This document shows positions 41,877-51,900 of a stretch of 64,000 nucleotides of DNA, in pieces; the first letter of the stretch is position 1, and the number at the start of each line of letters is the position of its first letter. Position numbers and translations under genes: made by a program. The notes below the pieces were generated by a model. That model saw only the letters and a program-made list of their open reading frames with translations. It made no database searches and was not told the origin of the DNA. The stretch lies in IMG/VR virus record IMGVR_UViG_3300012924_000007, positions 18,574-82,573 of that record. One strand, written 5' to 3'. The stretch is from a virus.

Positions 41877-44550
41877 TTACGGGGTTTTGTGGTGTTATTC
41901 CTGCTGCCTGGGCTTGTTGAAAAAATGGATTAGATTGAATAAAAGGATTAGCTGGAGAAGTGCTATTGGATTGAATGCCCAACCTCTTTAATGTTTCTTT
42001 TAAATTTAAGTCAATATACGATTCGGTAGCTGGCTTTCGTAAAAATTCACTTACTGCCTCTAAACTATTTAATCTGCCCCCAAGTACTACAACGGGTTGA
42101 GGTGTTTCCATTTGACCAGGAATAGTAACATACATAGTAGTAGTATAGTTATTCAAATAAGGTTGTACCTCATATTGAACATTGTATTTACCTATATTTC
42201 CAAATTTCAGTTTACCAGTAGTTCTCCCCTCATTTAAAGCAAGCATGTTTTTAGCAAATCCTAAACTATCTTCTTGATATAAACCAAGAGATGTAGCTGT
42301 TGGGATATCGAGTTCTATTGCTTGCCTATCTCCTCCTTTTACATTAGGATTACTGACATATAGAATTGGATTTTCTCCAGTTGAAGGTTGAGAATATGAT
42401 AGCACTACAGAACCAACGTTTTTAGAATTTAACATAGTGTTAATTCTATCCCATTTTGTATCTCCGGCCAATGTGGTTCCTGATCTTTGGTTAGCTATTG
42501 TACCTATAACACTTGCCCATTGCTTTGCTTGTTCTGGTTTTGCAGTATTGATTTGTATTTCAGTGTTCAACCCTAAATCTTGATACGGACGAAGTTGCTG
42601 GTTTATATAATCGTTCTTTGTGTTTATGGAGGGTCTTAAAGTACTGGTTAAGGCATCTATTCTTTGAATGGCTTCTCTATACTGCTGAGGAGCATGTGTA
42701 CTAATAGCATTGTACTCTTCTCTGGTTAAATTGTACTTGCTCAGAGTTACATCTGAATAGGCTTGATACGGGGTAGAGGGAGTTCCTGCTGTACCTCCCG
42801 CTTGCGGGGAAGATGCTTTTTCATTTGCTATTAATGCAGCATAATTTTTCAAATCTCTTCCAGCTATGTTAACATTACCATTTCTAGTAACTGCCGTAAA
42901 GGGAGCAGCACTACCTAATGCTTTTTTAACTCTATCCAGTTCTTCAAATTTTGGTGAGTATTCAGATTGAGTCTTTATATATTTTTCTGCATTTGCTTGT
43001 ACTTTTTGAGAGACATTCTTCATTTTATCAGATAACTGCAACTGGGGCAAATAATTATCAAAAAAGGTCTTCGCCATCGGATCGAGGCCGTCAGCACCCT
43101 GTTCATATAATGTCTTCAACTCCGCACCTTTAGCCATTATCTGTATTAAGGTATTTTTATCTTTAGGTACATATTTAGTTTTCATTGTACCATCAGAATT
43201 GGGAACTGTTTGAGGATCTTTATATAACTCTGGGTTTTTCCTCCAGATCAGCTCCAAGAAAGCATCATTGGCATTACTGTACATACTAATTGCTTTATCA
43301 TTAAACTGATCAATAGTTAATGCTTTATTAGCATTTAAATCAGCCGGAGCTATTGTACCTAAATCACCCAAGTTATCTCCATCCCCTTCCCCCTTTTTAC
43401 CTTTATTTGCTGCCTTTATGGATTCTAAAGCTAATTTCTGTTGATCCAGTTTAAATTTATCCTGATCCAACTGGAATTTATTCCAATCCATGTATTCATC
43501 CCATGCTTGTTTACGTATGGGATTTTCTACTATTTTCTGAGACTGTTCAGTATATCCGATCATTCCTGCCATACTATCTAACCACTTATTTCTGTATAGG
43601 TAGGATTTTACAGCATCTGGATTTTGTATGGAAGCATTTGAGATCTCTAACTTACTTCTTTGTAATGCAGTTAACTTTGTATTTGTTTGTCCAATAGCTA
43701 AATCTATCTCATTAAGTGCATTTGGATCATTGGCTTTACTTAACCTATCTAGTTGAAGTTTTTTAATATAATTATCGTAAGAATCTTCACGTCCTTTATA
43801 TACTGAATCTATTTCAGTTTTTAAATTATCTGAGTTGAAGTTTCTGTAATTGTATTCTGCATTTATATCTAATTGATTTGCTAAATTAGGATCGAGCATT
43901 CCTTCAATCTGTGAACGTACTTGATCGGGGGGAAGTGCTTTCAATCCGGTTTCAGTCATTACATAAGCATAGTAATCTCCATTCGTGGATTGCCTTAAAA
44001 TACTGTCTGGATGAGCATCTTTCCACAGTTCATTTATTCTTTTATTTACATCTATGTATGGAGTATACGAAACGTTTCTGGAAAGTTCTGCACCCGCATT
44101 GGGGTTATTAAACCATTCATTCAATTGCTTCGTTGGTCGGTACTCATTCTGTACAGCGTATGTGTCCCCTTTCTTCTTAGCTTCCTCAATATCAGATTGA
44201 ATTTTAATCAATCTCTGAGTCCCTGCGGTTGCATTTTGCACATTTCTATCGTTACCGATTTGTGCAGCCAACCCACCAACTTGATTTACCAATGCTTGAC
44301 TACCCCATTCAGCGCCTACTACAGAATTAACTTTATTAGTTAACTCTCCCAATCTATTTTGTAGATATTGCTGATCTTGAGGACGCGCAACTTGCATTCC
44401 TGCAACAGAATTAATATACCCTTGCACATTTTGCAAGCCTTGATCGTACTGCTGCTGCTTTATGACGCCTATGTTGGCGTATTGCTCTGGGTTAAATTGA
44501 GTAACATAACCAGGGTATGAGGTGGGATTATTTTCGAGAAAATTCGCCAT
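41863..44550 (-). CDS. Large virion structural/cargo protein (895 aa)
   Basis: Begins MANFLENNPTSYPGYVTQFN. Mostly helical and Gln/Asn-rich with long coiled-coil-like runs (KFQLDQDKFKLDQQKLALES, around 375-400), and no catalytic motif. Such proteins beside transglycosylase and giant proteins are usually internal virion proteins released on DNA entry. I start at the ATG at 44550: the region upstream that could encode 14 more residues is occupied by promoter P44.6. Its stop overlaps the giant gene's start. Confidence 0.7.
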   Translation of the reverse strand: MANFLENNPTSYPGYVTQFNPEQYANIGVIKQQQYDQGLQNVQGYINSVAGMQVARPQDQQYLQNRLGELTNKVNSVVGAEWGSQALVNQVGGLAAQIGNDRNVQNATAGTQRLIKIQSDIEEAKKKGDTYAVQNEYRPTKQLNEWFNNPNAGAELSRNVSYTPYIDVNKRINELWKDAHPDSILRQSTNGDYYAYVMTETGLKALPPDQVRSQIEGMLDPNLANQLDINAEYNYRNFNSDNLKTEIDSVYKGREDSYDNYIKKLQLDRLSKANDPNALNEIDLAIGQTNTKLTALQRSKLEISNASIQNPDAVKSYLYRNKWLDSMAGMIGYTEQSQKIVENPIRKQAWDEYMDWNKFQLDQDKFKLDQQKLALESIKAANKGKKGEGDGDNLGDLGTIAPADLNANKALTIDQFNDKAISMYSNANDAFLELIWRKNPELYKDPQTVPNSDGTMKTKYVPKDKNTLIQIMAKGAELKTLYEQGADGLDPMAKTFFDNYLPQLQLSDKMKNVSQKVQANAEKYIKTQSEYSPKFEELDRVKKALGSAAPFTAVTRNGNVNIAGRDLKNYAALIANEKASSPQAGGTAGTPSTPYQAYSDVTLSKYNLTREEYNAISTHAPQQYREAIQRIDALTSTLRPSINTKNDYINQQLRPYQDLGLNTEIQINTAKPEQAKQWASVIGTIANQRSGTTLAGDTKWDRINTMLNSKNVGSVVLSYSQPSTGENPILYVSNPNVKGGDRQAIELDIPTATSLGLYQEDSLGFAKNMLALNEGRTTGKLKFGNIGKYNVQYEVQPYLNNYTTTMYVTIPGQMETPQPVVVLGGRLNSLEAVSEFLRKPATESYIDLNLKETLKRLGIQSNSTSPANPFIQSNPFFQQAQAAGITPQNPVNAGR

Positions 44551-44561
44551 GATATGATGTA

Positions 44562-44592
44562 CAAAGCTAATTAAAATTATTAACTTTAGCAA
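44562..44592 (-). promoter_or_regulatory. Promoter P44.6 (- strand)
   Basis: On the - strand, TTG (44592-44590), 20 bases, then TAGCTTTG (44569-44562), an exact TAnnTTTG match. The box after TTG is a variant (AAGTTAAT). AAACTAAT on the + strand at 44603-44610 lies just upstream. The mRNA leader would be under 12 bases. Confidence 0.75.
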
Positions 44593-44636
44593 GTTATATA
44601 ACTAAACTAATGAAAATATCTTCACTAAATTAATGA

Positions 44637-46589
44637 TTAACCAAAGGGCTTTCTAGCAGCTCTCCTTTGATTAGTATTATAATTTAGGATATCTTGATTT
44701 GTTTTTAATTGTGAGGGTGTAGTTACTGAAGTTCTAACGGGATTACCGTTCTTATCGTAAGTTGTTTTACTTGTTTGATTACTATTACCAATTGGGAGGC
44801 CGTTAGCTGTGAATACTGCATCTGGACCCATATAATTAAGATTTAAGTTCTCATCTGGTCTGTAATTAAACATATTTTCATACAATCTGATACTGTTGTT
44901 TTCAGCTCTATTTTGTAATGATTTATTTGCTATTGAACCTACTGCTCCTCTGATGTTTGCTCTGGTATTTGCATCAGCCTGGGCTTGTCGTACTGCTTGT
45001 TGATCATCAAATTGAAGATTCTGTAATTCTGCCTGATTTAAGAGAGTTACATTCTTATTGGTAATATCATTGGATATACCCTGATTGGTCCTGAATTGAT
45101 TAGCTAGTACTTCAGAGTCAGCATTATACTTCTGTGCAGCTAAAGTACCAAGAGCTGAAGGATTACTACTACCCGCTTGTCTTGCAACGGCTGAAAATGT
45201 AGCCTGATTTTGATTCAGCTGATCCTGGAATGATACCTGGTATGGAGTGTATAAAGTAGGGGTATAATTTAAGCTGGGTACTGCTTGCCTTCTTTCAGTT
45301 GCTAAAGTAAGTAACTCTGGAGCAATTTGACCAAGGGATAACTTATTCTGATCAGCTAAAGAAGGAAGTCTTTTTTTATTAGGGATATCTAAATCTCCCA
45401 TTGGCGCAGTCGGATAATTGCCCGTTATATCAGGTTGAGATGTATTATTACTAGGAACAGTAGGAAAGGGTAATTTTTCATCTGGAGCAGGGACAGTTGG
45501 CTTTAATCTAGGTGCTGTTACGTCAACAGTTGGAAGAGTATTCCCAATTACTTTACCAATATACTGGTTCAACGTTTCTTGAGCTGTTGGATCTTGAGAT
45601 GTTCCAATTGGGCTATCCCAAGTAATTTGTCGATTTCCTACCTTTGCTTTTCCTGTTTTAATTAACTGATCGGTTGCCCCTTCACCAATTCTATGCGCAG
45701 CAGCTATATAGGTTGGGTTTTCTCCATATTTCTTCTTCAAATCTGAAATGTGGGAATTCATCACATCTTCCTGCAAATTATTTGTATTATTTTTAAAGGC
45801 GCTATCAAATGCTTCAAAAGATTTATACTGGTTTTTAAAATGCTTATTATAAACTCCTTCTCTAGTACCTTTTAAAAATTGATATTTACCATATGCGGAA
45901 GAAAGTAACTTACCTTCTTTGTTTTTAGGAATTGCATTATAATTCCCTCCGGATTCAACTCCAGCTAAACGTTGCTTGATTAATTTAGTAAACGGATCTT
46001 CATCTGAGTTAATATCACCGCCTTCAGCAAAGTTCATCTTCTTCCCCCATTTAGCTTTATCTGAATTCTGTATTGATTGTAACATAACGTTCTGAAGTGC
46101 TGCCAGCTGTTCTTTTTGTGCTGCTAATTCCATTTGCTTATTCTTAGCATGATTCCCCATTACCGTTCCAGAATTAAATGCTAATTGTTCATACCTATTA
46201 TATGGATCATTACTATTAATAAGCGCGGTGGATTTATCTAATATTTTAGAATACTTATCCTCCTCTTTGGCTATGTCCTTTGCAACCGCTTTGAAAGTTT
46301 TATTCATAGTGGGAACACGTAATTTCCCAAAAATCTGCAAAGCTCCTTGTTGATCTGTGAAAAACGGTTCATTTCCTTCCACTTCGGCTTGCTTGTTTCC
46401 ATAGGCTATATCGATCCCGCCTTGATTGTGAGAATTACCCTGGAAAATTCCCATCCCACCATCAATAGGATTATCTGATAAGTTACCTGCAACTCCACCA
46501 TTTAATACCTCTAAACCATTTGCTGCTTTAGGGAGAGATTTTATTCTAACTTGTTTAAGAGGAACTTTATTTATTTTTACTTTTGGCAT
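44637..46589 (-). CDS. Virion protein with lytic transglycosylase domain (650 aa)
   Basis: Residues about 200-330 form a lysozyme-like transglycosylase domain: RLAGVESGGNY with Glu212 as likely catalytic residue, SSAYGKYQFLKGT, then YIAAAHRIGEGA. This cuts peptidoglycan, presumably for DNA entry. The N-terminus has Gly-rich HNQGGIDIAYGNKQAEVEGN, a pattern I associate with Bacteroidota phage virion proteins, and FAEGGDI just before the enzyme domain. The Pro-rich middle (about 350-390) is a linker; the Gln-rich C-terminus is helical. It could also be the only lysis muramidase of this window. Confidence 0.75.
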   Translation of the reverse strand: MPKVKINKVPLKQVRIKSLPKAANGLEVLNGGVAGNLSDNPIDGGMGIFQGNSHNQGGIDIAYGNKQAEVEGNEPFFTDQQGALQIFGKLRVPTMNKTFKAVAKDIAKEEDKYSKILDKSTALINSNDPYNRYEQLAFNSGTVMGNHAKNKQMELAAQKEQLAALQNVMLQSIQNSDKAKWGKKMNFAEGGDINSDEDPFTKLIKQRLAGVESGGNYNAIPKNKEGKLLSSAYGKYQFLKGTREGVYNKHFKNQYKSFEAFDSAFKNNTNNLQEDVMNSHISDLKKKYGENPTYIAAAHRIGEGATDQLIKTGKAKVGNRQITWDSPIGTSQDPTAQETLNQYIGKVIGNTLPTVDVTAPRLKPTVPAPDEKLPFPTVPSNNTSQPDITGNYPTAPMGDLDIPNKKRLPSLADQNKLSLGQIAPELLTLATERRQAVPSLNYTPTLYTPYQVSFQDQLNQNQATFSAVARQAGSSNPSALGTLAAQKYNADSEVLANQFRTNQGISNDITNKNVTLLNQAELQNLQFDDQQAVRQAQADANTRANIRGAVGSIANKSLQNRAENNSIRLYENMFNYRPDENLNLNYMGPDAVFTANGLPIGNSNQTSKTTYDKNGNPVRTSVTTPSQLKTNQDILNYNTNQRRAARKPFG

Positions 46590-46590
46590 A

Positions 46591-48921
46591 TTAACTAATT
46601 ATATCAAAGCTGTAACCGGATTCTGAAAGTAAATTAATTTCTTCCGGGGTTAAATTGTAAGTCTCCCCTAACATATATCCACCATTAGCCATTTTACTCT
46701 CTTTTGAAGAAACTTTACCACCGTTCTTGTATATTGCACTACTGCCTGTCCCATAGGGATTTGGATTATAAGTTTCCCGATTGAACTGCCTATTTATTCT
46801 CCTTGCTTGATTATCATTGAAATTCTTCTGTTGCGCCATTTGTCCAGTTAAACCTGCTAATGCTAATATTGGTCCAGCTGTGTTAAATTTTATTCTAGGT
46901 AAACTTCCTTTAATTGCTTTTGCTACATTTAATCCTTTACTTGAGCCTTTTTCTGAACTTTGTGGTTCATAATTACTTTGAGATACTTGATCTGTATTTG
47001 CATCTAATAAATACTCCGGCTGATCGAAGGCCGGACCATCCAAAGAAGCATCATTGGGGATCATATTACTTTGCTCTGTGGCAAAATAATTGTTAACATT
47101 TGCTGATGCTTGATTCAATGGAGATCCTACGGGTTTATATGGTAAATACGGAGTATCATTCTGTAGCTCACTTGATACTGCATATGGATTATAACCTTGA
47201 ATATTTGAATCAATTGGTCCACCATAAGCATGTTTTACCTTATGAGAATTTCCATTGATAGAAATCTTTTGATTACCGGGAGTAGATTCAGCTAAACCTT
47301 TTGCGTGTATATATCCAATCCATCGGTTATAGGCTGGTTTTGAAGAGAAATTTAAAGATCCTCCATTTTTGGCAATCATAGTAGTATTATTATTTTCATT
47401 ATTGTAAGCAATATTGTTCATTATATCAATGATATCTTTATCAGAAAAGTTCTTCAGTAGCCTTTGTGAATTATAAGTATTTTTAATATTCTTATTACCT
47501 CTTGCCTTTTCTAATAATTTTGGTGTAAGATCTTGGTTACCGGAATCATATATCCCCTCTTTTTTAAGTATGTATCTAAATGCATCAACATCACTTTTAT
47601 TTTCAGATGGTGATAAATTATGATCAAGTAGACCTAATATATGACTTACGGATTGTCCTTGTTCAGAGGCTAACCTTTGAGCTTTTAATAACAACCCTTC
47701 ATCAACTCCTTTATTTCTACTTCCTATATATTTTTCTTCATCTTTACTGAGTCTTAAATTAGCAGGGGCTGTTATTATTCCTTTATTGGGGTCATTTTCA
47801 TTTCTTATATATTCATTAGTATAATTAACAGCATGACCCAATTCATGTGAAAGAATATCATCTCTTGTTGTTGATAACTTTTTAACTTGTTTGTTATCTA
47901 TAAATACCATATTGTCCCCAGGATCATAATAAGATCCTATCTCTCCCTTAGAATCCGGATGTGTAATAACTGTATTCTGTATCCTTTGTCTCCTATCTCT
48001 AATAGTTCCATTCACATCATTGTATCCAGATTTTCCTAGCCTTTCTTTATACTTTGGAGAGTTTATATAATCCGTATACCAGTTTCTTACGGCTTCGTCG
48101 GGGTTATATAGTCTTGAAAGTTCATCATTTGAAAATGAAGGATTTTTAAGGCTATTTTTATTAGGAGATACATATTTTGAAATTTTTCCTCCATCAGCTG
48201 CATAAGTTGTTTCTGCTGATTGTTGATTTGATGCAACCTTATTCATTACATCAATTAAATTATTATCTTGATAATTATCAAACAATCTTTTTGTAGAGAG
48301 GGACTTATTGATTACTGGATTTTGTTTTGCTTTTTGAAGTATTTCTGGTGTGATATCTTGTGTACCAGCATCATATATCCCTTGCTGATTTAATAAATAT
48401 CTGAATGTATCTATATCACTCTTATTTTCAGTAGGATAGAAGTCATGAAGGGAGGGTCTGATTTTCATATACCTTGAAATCCCCATCTCTTCTCTTTGTG
48501 CATCTCCGGTTATATCCTTCTTTGTGCCAGGATCAAGATTTGATCTATTAAATATGAAAGACTCTTCTTTGGGAGATAAACCCAAGGCTGGATTAGTTTC
48601 ATTTGAGTTAATAGCATGACCTAGTTCGTGTGCAACTACCTCTTGTCTATTAAGCGCTTTTAAGGCTATTTCAGTTGGAGATATATTTAAAGTGTTATCT
48701 TCTGAAGAATATTGAAGAGTACTCCCTGGTACTTCTTGAACCTGTGTTCCTTCAATACGTTTGGAACGTTGACCTTGAACATAATCTGGATACTGGTAGA
48801 AGTTGGATAGTCTTTCCTTATACTTTGGGGATTGGACATACCCCTGCATCCATTTTTTAACAGCTGCATCTTTAGGATTAATCTTTCCTCCATCTGGCAT
48901 TTTCTTTTTACTTGTTGCCAT
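46591..48921 (-). CDS. Virion protein with two tandem zinc metallopeptidase domains (776 aa)
   Basis: Two copies of an approximately 240-residue unit: each has SPKYKERL near its start, a HELGHA zinc motif (His98-Glu-Leu-Gly-His102 and His359-Glu-Leu-Gly-His363), then ENKSD with a likely third ligand, a TFRYLL/AFRYIL helix, GIYD, and an LIDVMN/IIDIMN end. Both HExxH sites are intact, so both may be active. The C-terminal third is Asn-rich with NGG motifs. The gene lies between the muzzle-like and transglycosylase genes. It may mature virion proteins or act on the host envelope during entry; the unit family is not one I can name. Confidence 0.75.
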   Translation of the reverse strand: MATSKKKMPDGGKINPKDAAVKKWMQGYVQSPKYKERLSNFYQYPDYVQGQRSKRIEGTQVQEVPGSTLQYSSEDNTLNISPTEIALKALNRQEVVAHELGHAINSNETNPALGLSPKEESFIFNRSNLDPGTKKDITGDAQREEMGISRYMKIRPSLHDFYPTENKSDIDTFRYLLNQQGIYDAGTQDITPEILQKAKQNPVINKSLSTKRLFDNYQDNNLIDVMNKVASNQQSAETTYAADGGKISKYVSPNKNSLKNPSFSNDELSRLYNPDEAVRNWYTDYINSPKYKERLGKSGYNDVNGTIRDRRQRIQNTVITHPDSKGEIGSYYDPGDNMVFIDNKQVKKLSTTRDDILSHELGHAVNYTNEYIRNENDPNKGIITAPANLRLSKDEEKYIGSRNKGVDEGLLLKAQRLASEQGQSVSHILGLLDHNLSPSENKSDVDAFRYILKKEGIYDSGNQDLTPKLLEKARGNKNIKNTYNSQRLLKNFSDKDIIDIMNNIAYNNENNNTTMIAKNGGSLNFSSKPAYNRWIGYIHAKGLAESTPGNQKISINGNSHKVKHAYGGPIDSNIQGYNPYAVSSELQNDTPYLPYKPVGSPLNQASANVNNYFATEQSNMIPNDASLDGPAFDQPEYLLDANTDQVSQSNYEPQSSEKGSSKGLNVAKAIKGSLPRIKFNTAGPILALAGLTGQMAQQKNFNDNQARRINRQFNRETYNPNPYGTGSSAIYKNGGKVSSKESKMANGGYMLGETYNLTPEEINLLSESGYSFDIIS

Positions 48922-51900
48922 TATGTAAATGAGGTTTGGGTTTGTACCAAATTAAAATGTGTAATTAATTTGTAGTTATCTTGATTATCAAGAATATGAC
49001 GAACTTTTAAATCTTTCCCCATTATCTTAGCTTTTGCAAAATCCTTCTTACCATAATCCAGATTTGAGGAATTCAATTCCTTATTTGTAAGTGAGAAGTC
49101 GCAAGATTTTAAATAGATAGGTTGATCATTGTTTTTCACTATATCCCAGAATGTATTATAGTTAAAATAATTCTTCACTTTTGTAACCAAAATATCTTTT
49201 GATATGGAGTTATATTTGGGGTACTTCAATTTTTGAGAGAGGTTATTCCTATCATTAGGTACAAGATTCAATAATCCAGTACACTGTTGCCCATTATCAA
49301 TAATGGCTTTATTAAAATAGATAGTTTTATCAGGTTCTGTATAAGTATAAAAATCTGTATACTTTAAAGCCGTAGTGTAATCCTTCACATACTGCAATAT
49401 TTGATCATTAGGATTCTCAAAGAAGTAAGGGTGTTCTATAATGTATGGGTATATTTTACCATAGAAATTATTGAACTTATTGTAAACCGTGTTATGACTC
49501 CAAATACTACCATCTGAATTTAATCCGGATTGGAAATAGGTAGGTTGGGAAATATAATAATTGGGTTGATATGAATGGAAACTTACCCAGTTGTTTATCC
49601 CTGGGATAAATGAATAAGAAAGCGTCCAAGATCGGTTGCAGAAAAGAGTTGAATCTTGCAATGAAACTTCTGTACCATCAAGAGTGAACTTAGAATCAAT
49701 ATATTTAATTTCAGTATTAAGTGGTTCATAATCTAGTTTGGTTATTAATATTCGTTTATACTTGGCATCATAGGTTCCATGTAAACCCAACCCTTTGAAA
49801 TTGTTATCAATATCTACAGTTGGAAAATAGTTTGTAATTTTGAAGGGGAGATATTCTTGAAACCAGTTATCCGTATACTGATTTGATAAGGTATCTATTG
49901 TATTCCCTTTTAATATAAATATTTGACCTCTTTTTGCATCAATAGTGATATGACCAAATTCGGTTTTAATAAAGAACTTATGCTGAGATCCTGCAAATCC
50001 TAAATCTGTTTCTGCAAAATCCAATGGAGGAGAGGATTTAAAGAACTGGTCATTACCTAAATATGCTGTTAATGTAGATGTATTAACAGTAGAGAGTGCA
50101 TTATATATAAGGGATTTATTCTCAAACCTTGCGAGTACTTGTCTATTCTCAAATCCATTTAAGGCTGCCAGAGGACCATACTCTTTGGGGAAATCAAAAA
50201 AAGAAACTGGTCTATAAACTAACCAATTGTTTTTCGTTTCTTCCAGGGTTGATTTATCAGAGTAAATAGCCCTATTAGGAAATTCAAACAAGCAAGTTTT
50301 AGAAGGATCATAATCTTCTCTGAGATGTGTGAAAACATTTTCTTTATTCTGCTTTGAATATGTTTGGTTATAAGTATAACTATTATCAAGTAATATAGGG
50401 ACATTTACTTCTTGTAACCAATCATCGGGGATATCAGTAGCGACATTTGGGAAGAAATTACCTTCTTTTGAGTTGGTGGCTTGCCTGTAATCAACATTCA
50501 CTTCAGACTCACAGAAAAAATATGGAATCCCATATGCAAACAAATATACCTTCCCTTCTTCAGTTAAATTCTTAGGAGAAGCTGGACAATCGAGATTTAC
50601 ATTTGCTACACCTAATGATTCTACGTATGCTTTTAATATTGTTGTGAATATCATCAGTCCGGAAGTAAGAGGTCTTACTCCACCACTTAGAATATTTATT
50701 ATAATAGTCCCAGCACTTGTATCGATAATATTATTTATATATCCCTGAAGATTACTAAAATCAACATCGGTGTCAATTTTACTAGTGCTGTAGTAAAACG
50801 TTGGATAGCCTACGGTTGGAATTTGATCCAGACTTATATCGTATTCATTATCTTTTTTAACAGTACTCGCCAGAAAAAAGGAATGCTTTCTTTTTAACCC
50901 GATTCTATTTATAAAACAATCTCCACCAAATATAGTAGGAACTGATTTTAGTTTTGCTCCTTTTTCATCATAAAGAGGAGTTAGGAAACCAGTATCTACA
51001 ACTTCGTATGAAAATATCCTTCCGTATTGGTCTGGCACATATCTCTTAATTGCTCCATAAAATGAACTAATATTCCTTTCTATAACTGTTTCGGGAGAAT
51101 CACAAGTTGATGAATCAGATAATATATATCTTGAGTTATCTTCAGGAATTAGATAGGTATCAACTTCATGTGGGAAAGGGAACGTTTCTGATGTTTTTAA
51201 GTAGACAGAACTTTCTCTGAATTTATTGTTTACTTGGTAAATATCATTTACTGATTGTACTCCTTCAATTAAATATCTTCCAGTTTCTATTGGTCTATTC
51301 TTTATACCTTGCTCATTGGGTACTGGTAGAGAATTATTATAATTCCCTATTGAATTGTACTGATATCCATAATTTTTAGCCTGTGCTATATCTTTAAGTA
51401 TCTGAAGACTGGCTGTAAAAACTGATGCTATGGGACCAATATCCACAGTAACCGATGGTGCTATTCCTAAAAAACCCCCACCTGAATCCAGGTTTAACGC
51501 AGACGACAAACCAAGTGCATAAGCAATAAATAATGATTGAGAAGTTAAGAACTTGTATTTTGCATTATCCTGTACTTCTATAAAATGAGATCTGGTTTTG
51601 CCATATTCAACTGTCTCTAATTTCAAATATCCTGAATCAACAAAATTAGGTTGATAGAAATGGGTATCTGGACTATGGAAAGTAAATCGTTGTTTACTAT
51701 CTTCAGTATTAAATCCATCTAATCGTTTATCGCTGTTATTACCACTATGATTTGATACTTTGGTATTAGATATAAAAACATCCGGATTTAAATCATTGTA
51801 TGGGTAGTTGGGGTAGAGGTAGGTTTGTTCGTTTTTTTCATATTTACCCACATTATATAACAATCCTTTCGCTACTACAGATTTATTATTAGCTCTGTTT

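Noticed and set aside
44551-44592. A TTG start adding 14 hydrophobic residues to the 895-residue virion protein
   Set aside because: The same bases form the -33 and -7 parts of promoter P44.6, and the ATG at 44550 gives a natural N-terminus.
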